62,122 bases of DNA from a virus: the IMG/VR virus record IMGVR_UViG_3300031269_000015, positions 1-62,122 of that record. One strand, written 5' to 3'. Both the position numbers and the translations under genes were made by a program. Below, one piece after another: positions 56,362 through 62,122 of this stretch; position 1 is the first letter of the stretch, and the number at the start of each line of letters is the position of its first letter. The notes under the pieces are model-generated. The model made no database searches. It was given only the letters and a program-made list of their open reading frames with translations, and was not told the DNA's origin.

Positions 56362-56514
56362 ATGCAACCCGCCCCCATCAACGGGCAGGGTGTTGCATTT
56401 TTGGCACAAGCACCCGCGTACCCAGAGCTAGACCACATCCTCCGTAATCCTCACTTATCGCGACACAAACCACTTGTCACCCTAACCCCGCCCCCTTACA
56501 ATTATAAAGCGTGA
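56362..56514 (+). CDS. Doubtful small frame (50 aa)
   Basis: ATG 56362 to TGA 56512 (QPAPINGQGVAFLAQAPAYP). Pro-rich, no ribosome site, and its 3' end covers a good promoter motif. It shares the GC-rich composition of the preceding gene. Listed for completeness. Confidence 0.2.
   Translation: MQPAPINGQGVAFLAQAPAYPELDHILRNPHLSRHKPLVTLTPPPYNYKA
56474..56502 (+). promoter_or_regulatory. Promoter-like motif
   Basis: TTGTCA at 56474-56479, 17-base spacer, TACAAT at 56497-56502; near-ideal. Before ATG 56562. Confidence 0.65.
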
Positions 56515-56561
56515 CCAAACAAACACTGATTAAAATACCAAAATAAAAGGATCCCAATTAT

Positions 56562-56666
56562 ATGAAACTAATAAAGATGCCCGAAGACATGACAGTTCTC
56601 ATTATGTCGGTAGAGGTAGAACATGTTGATGATGTTTCAACTTCAGACGGAATTGTAGATCATTGA
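56562..56666 (+). CDS. Very small protein (34 aa)
   Basis: ATG 56562 (site AAAAGGATCCC) to TGA 56664: KLIKMPEDMTVLIMSVEVEH. Sits directly under a strong promoter-like motif, so it is probably translated. Confidence 0.5.
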   Translation: MKLIKMPEDMTVLIMSVEVEHVDDVSTSDGIVDH

Positions 56667-56735
56667 GGTCGACAAGCCATTTTCGGATTTTAGACCAAGG
56701 CCCACCCTCTTGGGTTCAATATTGAAAGGAATACC

Positions 56736-56954
56736 ATGAGCGATAACGTAATATCAGGACCTGGATATAACACCCAGCCGAACGAAGTAGTCATCAGCTT
56801 TTTAGAAAAGATGCTAGAAGTGGAGAAATTCAAGGTATCGGATGTGCTCATGTGGACAAAAACATGGTCGCAGCCTACTCAGTCATTGGACTGGTGGGTG
56901 GATACTCTATGCTGGGTGCATCTCAATGTGTGGTTGCAGCGATTACCGAAGTAA
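56736..56954 (+). CDS. Unknown small protein, 3' half overlapped
   Basis: 72 aa from ATG 56736 (site GAAAGGAATACC). The first 38 residues (DNVISGPGYNTQPNEVVISF) look like normal coding. From about 56850 the sequence becomes Trp-rich and odd (SLDWWVDTLCWVHLNVWLQR) while another frame looks better, so the last part may be only an overlap. Confidence 0.45.
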   Translation: MSDNVISGPGYNTQPNEVVISFLEKMLEVEKFKVSDVLMWTKTWSQPTQSLDWWVDTLCWVHLNVWLQRLPK

Positions 56955-56974
56955 ACAGAGAAGCAGAGACATGA
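56852..56974 (+). CDS. Small membrane protein in overlapping frame
   Basis: 40 aa from GTG 56852: VAAYSVIGLVGGYSMLGASQ then a polar end (AITEVNREAET). Looks like a single-helix membrane protein. It ends in ATGA with the next frame. Confidence 0.4.
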   Translation: MDKNMVAAYSVIGLVGGYSMLGASQCVVAAITEVNREAET

Positions 56975-57033
56975 TCAACGAACTAGAACGAGAAAACGGT
57001 CGCATGGTTTACTGCGATGAGAGTGTACTATGA
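56971..57033 (+). CDS. Tiny coupling frame (20 aa)
   Basis: ATG 56971 to TGA 57031 (MINELERENGRMVYCDESVL), overlapping both neighbours by ATGA. Probably exists to couple translation into the HNH gene, or is a small peptide. Confidence 0.35.
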   Translation: MINELERENGRMVYCDESVL

Positions 57034-57314
57034 CAGAATCCAACTATCATAAAACAGCGATGAGAGCGGGAAGCCGCATGAAAGCTCGCGCTTGGGCTAA
57101 TAAAGAATTCTTCTGTCCTTGTTGTGGGGCTAGAATGTACTTTCCAATTCATGAAGAAAAGATAAAAAGAAACAAAGATCCGGAGGGAAGAAAAGCCCAA
57201 GCGAAAAGAATGGCCAGTCTCGATCACATCTTGGAAAAATCTAAGGGAGGAACCAACGAGATACATAATCTGAGAATTATCTGTCAGGGATGTAACACAG
57301 ATAGGTCTCGGTAA
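57030..57314 (+). CDS. HNH endonuclease
   Basis: 94 aa. Zinc pairs CPCCGAR and CQGCNTD, with the core SLDHILEKSKGGTNEIHNLR containing the catalytic His and the Asn/His pair. HNH enzymes near terminase genes often help packaging, but this one lies between TerS and the adhesin block and could also be a homing nuclease. Short, like phage packaging HNH proteins. Confidence 0.82.
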   Translation: MTESNYHKTAMRAGSRMKARAWANKEFFCPCCGARMYFPIHEEKIKRNKDPEGRKAQAKRMASLDHILEKSKGGTNEIHNLRIICQGCNTDRSR

Positions 57315-57376
57315 GTTTTAGGCTTGCTAGTGCGAACAAGAAATGCTAAGTTAAATTTTATCAGAACGAGGATAAA

Positions 57377-57664
57377 ATGCCAATTATTTCTGTTACCAGT
57401 GGATCAGACGCCACGATGCAATTCTTGTTTCAGGATGAAGCTGAGGAGGCTATTCCGATCACGTCTCCGGTGATAATTGAAGCCTCTGGTGATCTAAGTG
57501 GAAAATGCACAACGGCGCTCGTAGACGGACCAAATGGATTAGCTTCCATAACGATTGAAGGTACTTCGATGGTAGCTGTTGGGAAGTATTATCTAAGATT
57601 GCAAGTAGAGCTTTCAAATGGCGACTCTTTAGCCAGTGATAGGGTTGAGGTGCATGTCAGATAA
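57377..57664 (+). CDS. Unknown virion-associated protein
   Basis: 95 aa, first gene of the adhesin block. Beta-rich Ig-like pattern (SGSDATMQFLFQDEAEEAIP; GKYYLRLQVELSNGDSLASD). Resembles small baseplate or fibre-linked proteins. Overlaps the next gene by 11 bases. Confidence 0.62.
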   Translation: MPIISVTSGSDATMQFLFQDEAEEAIPITSPVIIEASGDLSGKCTTALVDGPNGLASITIEGTSMVAVGKYYLRLQVELSNGDSLASDRVEVHVR

Positions 57665-58466
57665 AACAATAATCGTAACTTCCCCAAACTCTGTTACTAT
57701 TGTAATTTCTCAAGTAGGAGTAACTGCCGCGCCAAGGGAGGTCGTTTCGTTACCTACCGCGCCGAAACAGGTTGTCGTTTCGTTACCTGCCGCACCAAGG
57801 GCGGTCGTTTCGTTACCTGTCGCACCAAGAGTCGTTGTGAGTACTCAGGGGGCGCGTGGCACAGACGGCACAGACGGCACAGATGGTACAGACGGCATAG
57901 ATGGCATAGACGGCATAGACGGTACATCTGTCACGATGGATACACGCATAAACATTCTAGGTGATACGTCTTACAATGGGGCAATGGCTTACGCGACAGA
58001 TCACCACGCCATGTATCTATTTGTTGACGGCTGGCAGGAATCTTCCGCGTTAATGACACCACGTTCCGGCCCTGTCGACATGGGCGTAGAGCAGACCAGC
58101 AACCTTTCGGGCTACGGCGCGGACTACATCACAGACAAGCGTTTGAGCAACGTGTCTATCGGGTCCAATGCAAACGAACGTCTTGGCGGGGTTCGCGTGG
58201 TGTTCGCAGCGTCACTGGGCCGCAACCTTACTCAGGTCTATCTCGATGGCGCTTGGCAGACTGTTTTGACTGGCGTAAACATCCAGACGGACAGTGCGGA
58301 GGCCGTCCCCGACATAGAGTTCACCGACTTTTCGCCTTGGGTGCTTTCGCTCATTACGGGAAACAGCGATGCTAAAGACGCAAACGACGTTCCACTTGTG
58401 CAAAACATGAAAATTGACATGGGCGCTTATTCCGCGCCACTTGTTATTGATGGGGGTTCATTTTAA
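57654..58466 (+). CDS. Tail fibre with collagen-like and VSLP repeats
   Basis: 270 aa from ATG 57654. After a short head comes a run of near-repeats of the type VVSLPxAPR (about residues 28-62), then a collagen-like stretch of Gly-Thr-Asp / Gly-Ile-Asp triplets (about 65-92), then a globular C-terminal domain (WQESSALMTPRSGPVDMGVE; LTQVYLDGAWQTVLTGVN). The layout of stalk plus trimeric collagen shaft plus tip domain is typical of phage fibres. Confidence 0.8.
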   Translation: MSDKTIIVTSPNSVTIVISQVGVTAAPREVVSLPTAPKQVVVSLPAAPRAVVSLPVAPRVVVSTQGARGTDGTDGTDGTDGIDGIDGIDGTSVTMDTRINILGDTSYNGAMAYATDHHAMYLFVDGWQESSALMTPRSGPVDMGVEQTSNLSGYGADYITDKRLSNVSIGSNANERLGGVRVVFAASLGRNLTQVYLDGAWQTVLTGVNIQTDSAEAVPDIEFTDFSPWVLSLITGNSDAKDANDVPLVQNMKIDMGAYSAPLVIDGGSF

Positions 58467-59350
58467 TGGCGACTTTTTACCTTGGACCTTCGGGCGATGA
58501 TGCTAATAATGGGTCGGCAGGTTCGCCGTGGCTTAATCTCAATTATGCACTGAGCAACAGCGGAACGACTGACACTATTGTCATTCAAGAAGGTACAATA
58601 AACCAAACTGCCGGAATTTCAAACGTTAGTATTGGTAACAGAATACTTGTTGGGGGCAGCTCCGATAGTTTAAAAAACATTCTTGATTTTAATGGCCTTG
58701 AAATAGAGAGAATAGGCGCAGCTTCCCTTTCGCGCATTGATGGGTTCACTATACAAAATGTCAGGATGTCTAGCGTTTCAAGGCCTATATTTCAAGGTTC
58801 GTTTGAGCCTCAGTCTTTTGACAGAATGGTTCTTAAGGATATTTGGCTGGCGGGGTATGGCAACGGGTCACTTCCGGCGGGTGGAGTTTTCCAAGATTGC
58901 GTTGCAGCAAACATCACGAACAGCCTTTTCATAAACATACGCGGCGTTGATGGATCGGGCGGGTCGTATTCGTTATTCTCTTACGACCGAGACCCCGGGA
59001 CGATTACGCTTAAAAACTGTACGATATACAGCAACACTGCGGCTGTCACTGGTTCTGTGGAGATTGATCGTATTTTTGCAGTTCGTACAGATCCTGGAGA
59101 AACCGTAAATGTAAACTTGCAAAACACTATCATACTGTACGAAAATGATGGGTTTATTAGTGATTTCTTTTTGAAGTTGGGTGCAGGGACAATCAATGTC
59201 ACAGTGTCATCATCCCTGTTTCATAACGTAGCTTACGACCAAGGAGGTTCCGGCGTTATCACGACCGACCCTCTATTCGTTGACGCGCTAAATGGTGACT
59301 TTCGTCTACGCCCTGCAAGCCCGTGCATCGGGACTGGTAGCCTCACATGA
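58466..59350 (+). CDS. Beta-helix receptor-binding protein / possible depolymerase
   Basis: 294 aa. Start LGPSGDDANNGSAGSPWLNL and C-terminus DPLFVDALNGDFRLRPASPC are hallmarks of right-handed parallel beta-helix proteins, with rungs such as FTIQNVRMSS and LKNCTIYSNTA between. Such folds form tailspikes that bind or cut polysaccharides. No catalytic pair can be assigned. Overlaps neighbours at both ends. Confidence 0.75.
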   Translation: MATFYLGPSGDDANNGSAGSPWLNLNYALSNSGTTDTIVIQEGTINQTAGISNVSIGNRILVGGSSDSLKNILDFNGLEIERIGAASLSRIDGFTIQNVRMSSVSRPIFQGSFEPQSFDRMVLKDIWLAGYGNGSLPAGGVFQDCVAANITNSLFINIRGVDGSGGSYSLFSYDRDPGTITLKNCTIYSNTAAVTGSVEIDRIFAVRTDPGETVNVNLQNTIILYENDGFISDFFLKLGAGTINVTVSSSLFHNVAYDQGGSGVITTDPLFVDALNGDFRLRPASPCIGTGSLT

Positions 59351-59712
59351 AGAGCTTAAATAACCATCCGGTTATCATCAGACCTAAAACGGGCCTGAAG
59401 GCGAACATAAACGCAACCGCGACAAAGGCACTTGCGACAGAGGGGGAGCTTCATTGGACAAGTGATACCGCAGAGTTGTTTTCGTTTAACGGAACTGAAA
59501 ACGTCCGCGTTCCTTCCCTTGCGTCGGCTGCGTCTGCGCCGTGGTCCGGTACGTTCACAAATGGTGCCACTGTGACGGTCGAAAATGGCATAACTATTGG
59601 GGCTGCTCCGAGCGCACCAACCATTTCAAGTGATGCTAACAATGGCTTAACAACCGGAACAGATGGAGGTTTATTCGTGACAAATGCGTTAGACCTTGGC
59701 ACTTTCAACTAA
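59347..59712 (+). CDS. Fibre-associated protein
   Basis: 121 aa. NHPVIIRPKTGLKANINATA and GELHWTSDTAELFSFNGTEN resemble the short adaptor domains that bind fibres to the virion. C-terminal part is Gly/Thr/Ala-rich. Start overlaps the beta-helix gene stop (ATGA). Confidence 0.6.
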   Translation: MKSLNNHPVIIRPKTGLKANINATATKALATEGELHWTSDTAELFSFNGTENVRVPSLASAASAPWSGTFTNGATVTVENGITIGAAPSAPTISSDANNGLTTGTDGGLFVTNALDLGTFN

Positions 59713-59732
59713 CAAAACAAAGGAACGATAAT

Positions 59733-60185
59733 ATGCCTTCGATTCAACAAAAACGCGGCCTCTTTGCAAACCTCCCTTCATCGGCCCTCTTGCCTGGTCA
59801 GATATTCGTCACGACTGACCGTCAGACAGCGCACTTCCCGACAGACGCTACCACGATGGTTCCAGTCGTTCCGGCGATTGATGCTTTAAGCGCGATTGGT
59901 ACGGTTGCAGGTGCAGCTGACTTGCTAATCATGCATGATGCCAGTGCAACGGGTCTGAAGGAAAAAAAGATCACGTTCGATGCGTTCAAAACTGCGCTAA
60001 ATATCCCTGCGGGTTCAACAGACGAACTTGTTGCCGTCGTGGACGGCGGCACGGCAGGATTCATCTGGGGAACTGACGGCACTGACGGCATCTTTCGCAT
60101 GAACACGTCAATGTCTTGGTCAAAAGATGCTGGTGACGGTTTCGTCACTTTGGCCGTTGGTGCGGTAGACTGCGGTACATTCTAA
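59733..60185 (+). CDS. Tail fibre protein with Mtd-N-like domain
   Basis: 150 aa. IQQKRGLFANLPSSALLPGQ followed by IFVTTDRQTAHF is the pattern of the major-tropism-determinant N-terminal domain, a virion-anchoring module. Body: SDELV-like and IWGTDGTDGIFRMNTS. It shares its opening with the next gene (VQHKRGTRADL), so the two are diverged relatives. Confidence 0.7.
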   Translation: MPSIQQKRGLFANLPSSALLPGQIFVTTDRQTAHFPTDATTMVPVVPAIDALSAIGTVAGAADLLIMHDASATGLKEKKITFDAFKTALNIPAGSTDELVAVVDGGTAGFIWGTDGTDGIFRMNTSMSWSKDAGDGFVTLAVGAVDCGTF

Positions 60186-61292
60186 ATGCCAGATGTTCAA
60201 CACAAGAGAGGGACTCGCGCTGATCTTGACACACTAGCCGCAGCTGATGGCCTTCTCGTTGGGCAGATTTATGTCATCACAGACGAAGACCGTTTGGCCG
60301 TTGCAAAGACAATCGGAACGTATCAGACAATGGCAAAGGAGGGCGAGGGGTCCGCCGCTCCTTTCTCCTTCTGCCAAGTACGCAACACGGACACATCGAC
60401 TAACATCAATGTAAGCACTGCCGCAAACATCCCGTTCGGCGGAACAAACGACGCAACAGACTCGGACTACACTTTGGCCAGTGACAGCATCACAGTCAAC
60501 TTTGATGGGGTTGTAAGTGTACAGGCGCACATATCCCAAAGCGGGTCAGTAGCGCGATCAAACGTCGGTATCTGGATCACAAATAATAATACTAAGGTCA
60601 GTGGTGTGGGACAGTCGGGTTACATCCGCGCTGCAAGCGGCCATAATGAGTCATCTTCACATGTGAGTGCTACGTTCGCTGTGTCTGACGGAGATGTTAT
60701 CCGCGTTCAGGGCAAACAGCGCGCGGCATCTGGCACCGTTAACCAAATAGCAGGCGAAAGCCAAGTCACGGTGTACCGTTGTGATGGTGTAGCAGGGCCA
60801 GCAGGGCCAGCAGGGCCAGCAGGTGGTTTGCTTGCGTCTAACAACCTGTCAGACGTTGCAAACGCGGGGACATCAAGAACAAACCTCGGCCTTGCGATTG
60901 GCACCGACGTGCAGGCATACGACGCGGACACGCTCAAGGCAGACACGACGGCAAACCTCACGGCAGCGTTCACAGCCGCAATTGATGACGACGGCACGAT
61001 AACGACAGGAACCTACACGCCCACCACGGCGGCAGGGTCGCAATATAAAAAGATCATTGGTGGTGGCGCGTTTACATTGGCACCACCTGTTGTTGCGACC
61101 AACACAGCCACCACGCTTTCCCTGTTCATCATCAATAATTCCAGCGCGGGGGCAATCACGACAAGCGGTTTTGACAAGGTTGCGGGCGACGACTTCACAA
61201 CCACAAACGGGGATAAGTTCTCTTGCCGAATTGAGGTCAATGACATCGGCGGGACGGAGTATTCGACCCTTACTGTGCTGGCAATGCAATGA
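60186..61292 (+). CDS. Tail fibre: Mtd-N-like anchor, jelly-roll and collagen segments
   Basis: 368 aa starting right after the previous stop. Order: Mtd-N-like anchor (residues 1-55), C1q/TNF-like jelly roll (FGGTNDATDSDYTLASDSIT to GDVIRVQGKQ), GPAGPAGPAG collagen triplets near 205, a phage-fibre helix (LSDVANAGTSRTNLGLAIGT), and a beta C-terminus (YKKIIGGGAFTLAPPVVATN). Probable main receptor-binding fibre. The jelly-roll call is from pattern only. Confidence 0.72.
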   Translation: MPDVQHKRGTRADLDTLAAADGLLVGQIYVITDEDRLAVAKTIGTYQTMAKEGEGSAAPFSFCQVRNTDTSTNINVSTAANIPFGGTNDATDSDYTLASDSITVNFDGVVSVQAHISQSGSVARSNVGIWITNNNTKVSGVGQSGYIRAASGHNESSSHVSATFAVSDGDVIRVQGKQRAASGTVNQIAGESQVTVYRCDGVAGPAGPAGPAGGLLASNNLSDVANAGTSRTNLGLAIGTDVQAYDADTLKADTTANLTAAFTAAIDDDGTITTGTYTPTTAAGSQYKKIIGGGAFTLAPPVVATNTATTLSLFIINNSSAGAITTSGFDKVAGDDFTTTNGDKFSCRIEVNDIGGTEYSTLTVLAMQ

Positions 61293-61969
61293 CTTTGATT
61301 TTACCAATGATCGGGTCGGGTTACATCCCAGCGGGCGGGGGTGGCACTCCTAACAGCACAATCTTATCCAGCTTTGCAACGTCTTCATTGCAACCATCTG
61401 GACTAGCTTACGATGGGACTAATCTAATTAGTTGTGATTACTTCTCTGACACAATCTATATTCACGATGGTGTTTCATCAACAATTCTTTCAAGTTTTGC
61501 TTCGCCTTCATCGCAACCATTTGGACTAGCTTACAATGGAGCCAACTTGATTAGTTGTGACAGAAGCGGCAGCACAATCTATATTCACGATGGTGTTTCA
61601 TCAACGATTTTATCCAGCTTTGCTTCGCCTTCATTGCGGCCATATGGACTAACTTACGATGGAGCCAACTTGATTAGCTGTGATTTTGATTCCGACACAA
61701 TTTACATCCACGATGGTGTTTCGTCTACAATCTTATCCAGCTTTGCTTCGCCTTCGTCGCGGCCATCTGGACTAGCTTACGATGGGACTAACTTAATTAG
61801 TTGTGATTTCTTCTCCGACACAATCTATATTCACGATGGTGTTTCATCAACAATTCTTTCAAGTTTTGCTTCGCCCTCATTGCTACCATCTGGACTAACT
61901 TACGATGGAGCCAACTTGATTAGCTGCGACCAACTCTCCGACACAATCTACAAGCATGGAAATTCATAG
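61289..61969 (+). CDS. Five-blade repeat protein (propeller-like) of the adhesin block
   Basis: 226 aa. After 22 residues it consists of five tandem 41-residue units, each beginning STILSSFA and running through GLAYDGTNLISCD to TIYIHDGVS. Such four-strand repeats are typical of beta-propellers. Most units are nearly identical in DNA, but a few positions in each unit (around the P-x-GL and CDxxS points) vary strongly. A receptor or glycan-binding tip is likely. Overlaps the fibre gene by 4 bases. Confidence 0.75.
   Translation: MTLILPMIGSGYIPAGGGGTPNSTILSSFATSSLQPSGLAYDGTNLISCDYFSDTIYIHDGVSSTILSSFASPSSQPFGLAYNGANLISCDRSGSTIYIHDGVSSTILSSFASPSLRPYGLTYDGANLISCDFDSDTIYIHDGVSSTILSSFASPSSRPSGLAYDGTNLISCDFFSDTIYIHDGVSSTILSSFASPSLLPSGLTYDGANLISCDQLSDTIYKHGNS
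61355..61969 (+). repeat. Five tandem 123-base repeats
   Basis: Units begin at 61355, 61478, 61601, 61724 and 61847. Flanking codons are highly conserved, while the codons after CCATCG/TTGCAACCA and after TGTGA differ between units. Such arrays change length easily by recombination. Confidence 0.9.
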
Positions 61970-61979
61970 AGGGTAAACC

Positions 61980-62122
61980 ATGAAACTAGCACACATCAAA
62001 GACGGAAAAGTAATTCGCACTTACCACGGCACGGGGCGGGTGACGTTTGAAAACGGCGACACAGTTTCACCGCCGACCGCTGGCGTCCACGGGATCGAAC
62101 GGCTTATTCCTGTTGTTGATGT
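61980..62122 (+). CDS. Fibre-associated protein, 5' part of the gene split by the window ends
   Basis: ATG 61980 (site AGAGGGTAAACC) opens MKLAHIKDGKVIRTYHGTGR and the frame runs off the right end. The last 66 bases equal bases 1-66 in the same frame, so the gene continues at the left end to 472. Its place after the propeller-like protein suggests an assembly or capping role. Confidence 0.75.
   Translation, partial: MKLAHIKDGKVIRTYHGTGRVTFENGDTVSPPTAGVHGIERLIPVVD
62057..62122. repeat. Terminal direct repeat (right copy)
   Basis: Same as bases 1-66 except A at 62106 (G at 50). Confidence 0.9.

Noticed and set aside
61289-61969. Diversity-generating retroelement target
   Set aside because: Variable positions suggest it, and Mtd-N-like genes are nearby, but no reverse transcriptase or template repeat was found in the window.
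1-62122. Lysogeny module
   Set aside because: No integrase, excisionase, CI-type repressor or att-like tRNA end was recognised. The HTH protein at 37550 lies in the replication run.
1-62122. CRISPR array
   Set aside because: No series of equal repeats with unique spacers. The 123-base repeats are coding and contiguous.

Overview
The window looks like one complete genome of a tailed phage with a long non-contractile tail (siphovirus type). The first and last 66 bases are the same apart from one base, and one reading frame runs through that overlap. The unit is therefore circular, or circularly permuted, with about 62,056 unique bases. Nearly every gene is on the + strand; one gene (52899-53588) is on the - strand. 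I see no integrase, repressor or attachment site, so a lytic lifestyle is likely but not proven. The gene set (class II ribonucleotide reductase, family A polymerase, thymine-modification genes, DUF4055-type portal) recalls phages of marine Alphaproteobacteria. That host assignment is inference.

Layout. 0.5-18 kb holds head and tail morphogenesis: TerL, portal, scaffold, major capsid, connector proteins, tail tube, frameshifted tail-assembly chaperone, tape measure, minor tail proteins, a peptidase-like tail protein and a tail hub. 18-19.5 kb has a collar-domain fibre and its assembly protein. 19.5-21.3 kb is the lysis cassette: holin-like protein, nested spanins and M15-type endolysin. 21.3-21.6 kb is a non-coding gap with iteron-like repeats. 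21.6-41.8 kb is replication and nucleotide metabolism: SNF2-like helicase, SSB-like protein, Dda/RecD-like helicase, NrdJ, base-hypermodification protein, glycosyltransferase, pyrimidine hydroxymethylase or thymidylate synthase, HD phosphohydrolase, DNA polymerase, MazG, exonuclease, dCMP deaminase, VRR-NUC nuclease, HTH regulator, primase-helicase and ligase. A prohead protease sits inside this block. 42-57 kb is an accessory zone of small genes, many with their own copy of one promoter type (TTGTCA, 17 bases, TAnnnT) and a GGCTACC leader. It also holds TerS at 54 kb. 57-62 kb is an adhesin block: collagen-like fibre, beta-helix protein, Mtd-N-type fibres and a repeat protein with propeller-like blades. 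This block runs through the window ends into TerL.

Most unusual is a 0.5 kb gene-free stretch at 43.05-43.56 kb. It contains the two halves of a canonical tRNA in reversed order: the 3' half with CCA first, then 20 bases, then the 5' half. The two acceptor strands pair perfectly (7 of 7). The break lies in the anticodon loop, and the flanks have features suggestive of a permuted group I intron. If real, this would be a permuted intron-exon tRNA gene. Three small genes nearby carry in-frame TAG or TAA codons inside otherwise coherent reading frames; these may be recoded or simply decayed.

The modification genes (28.9-32.2 kb), dCMP deaminase, NrdJ and HD hydrolase could together supply and place a modified thymine, probably as protection from host restriction. 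Product identities are read from motifs by eye; no database search was run.
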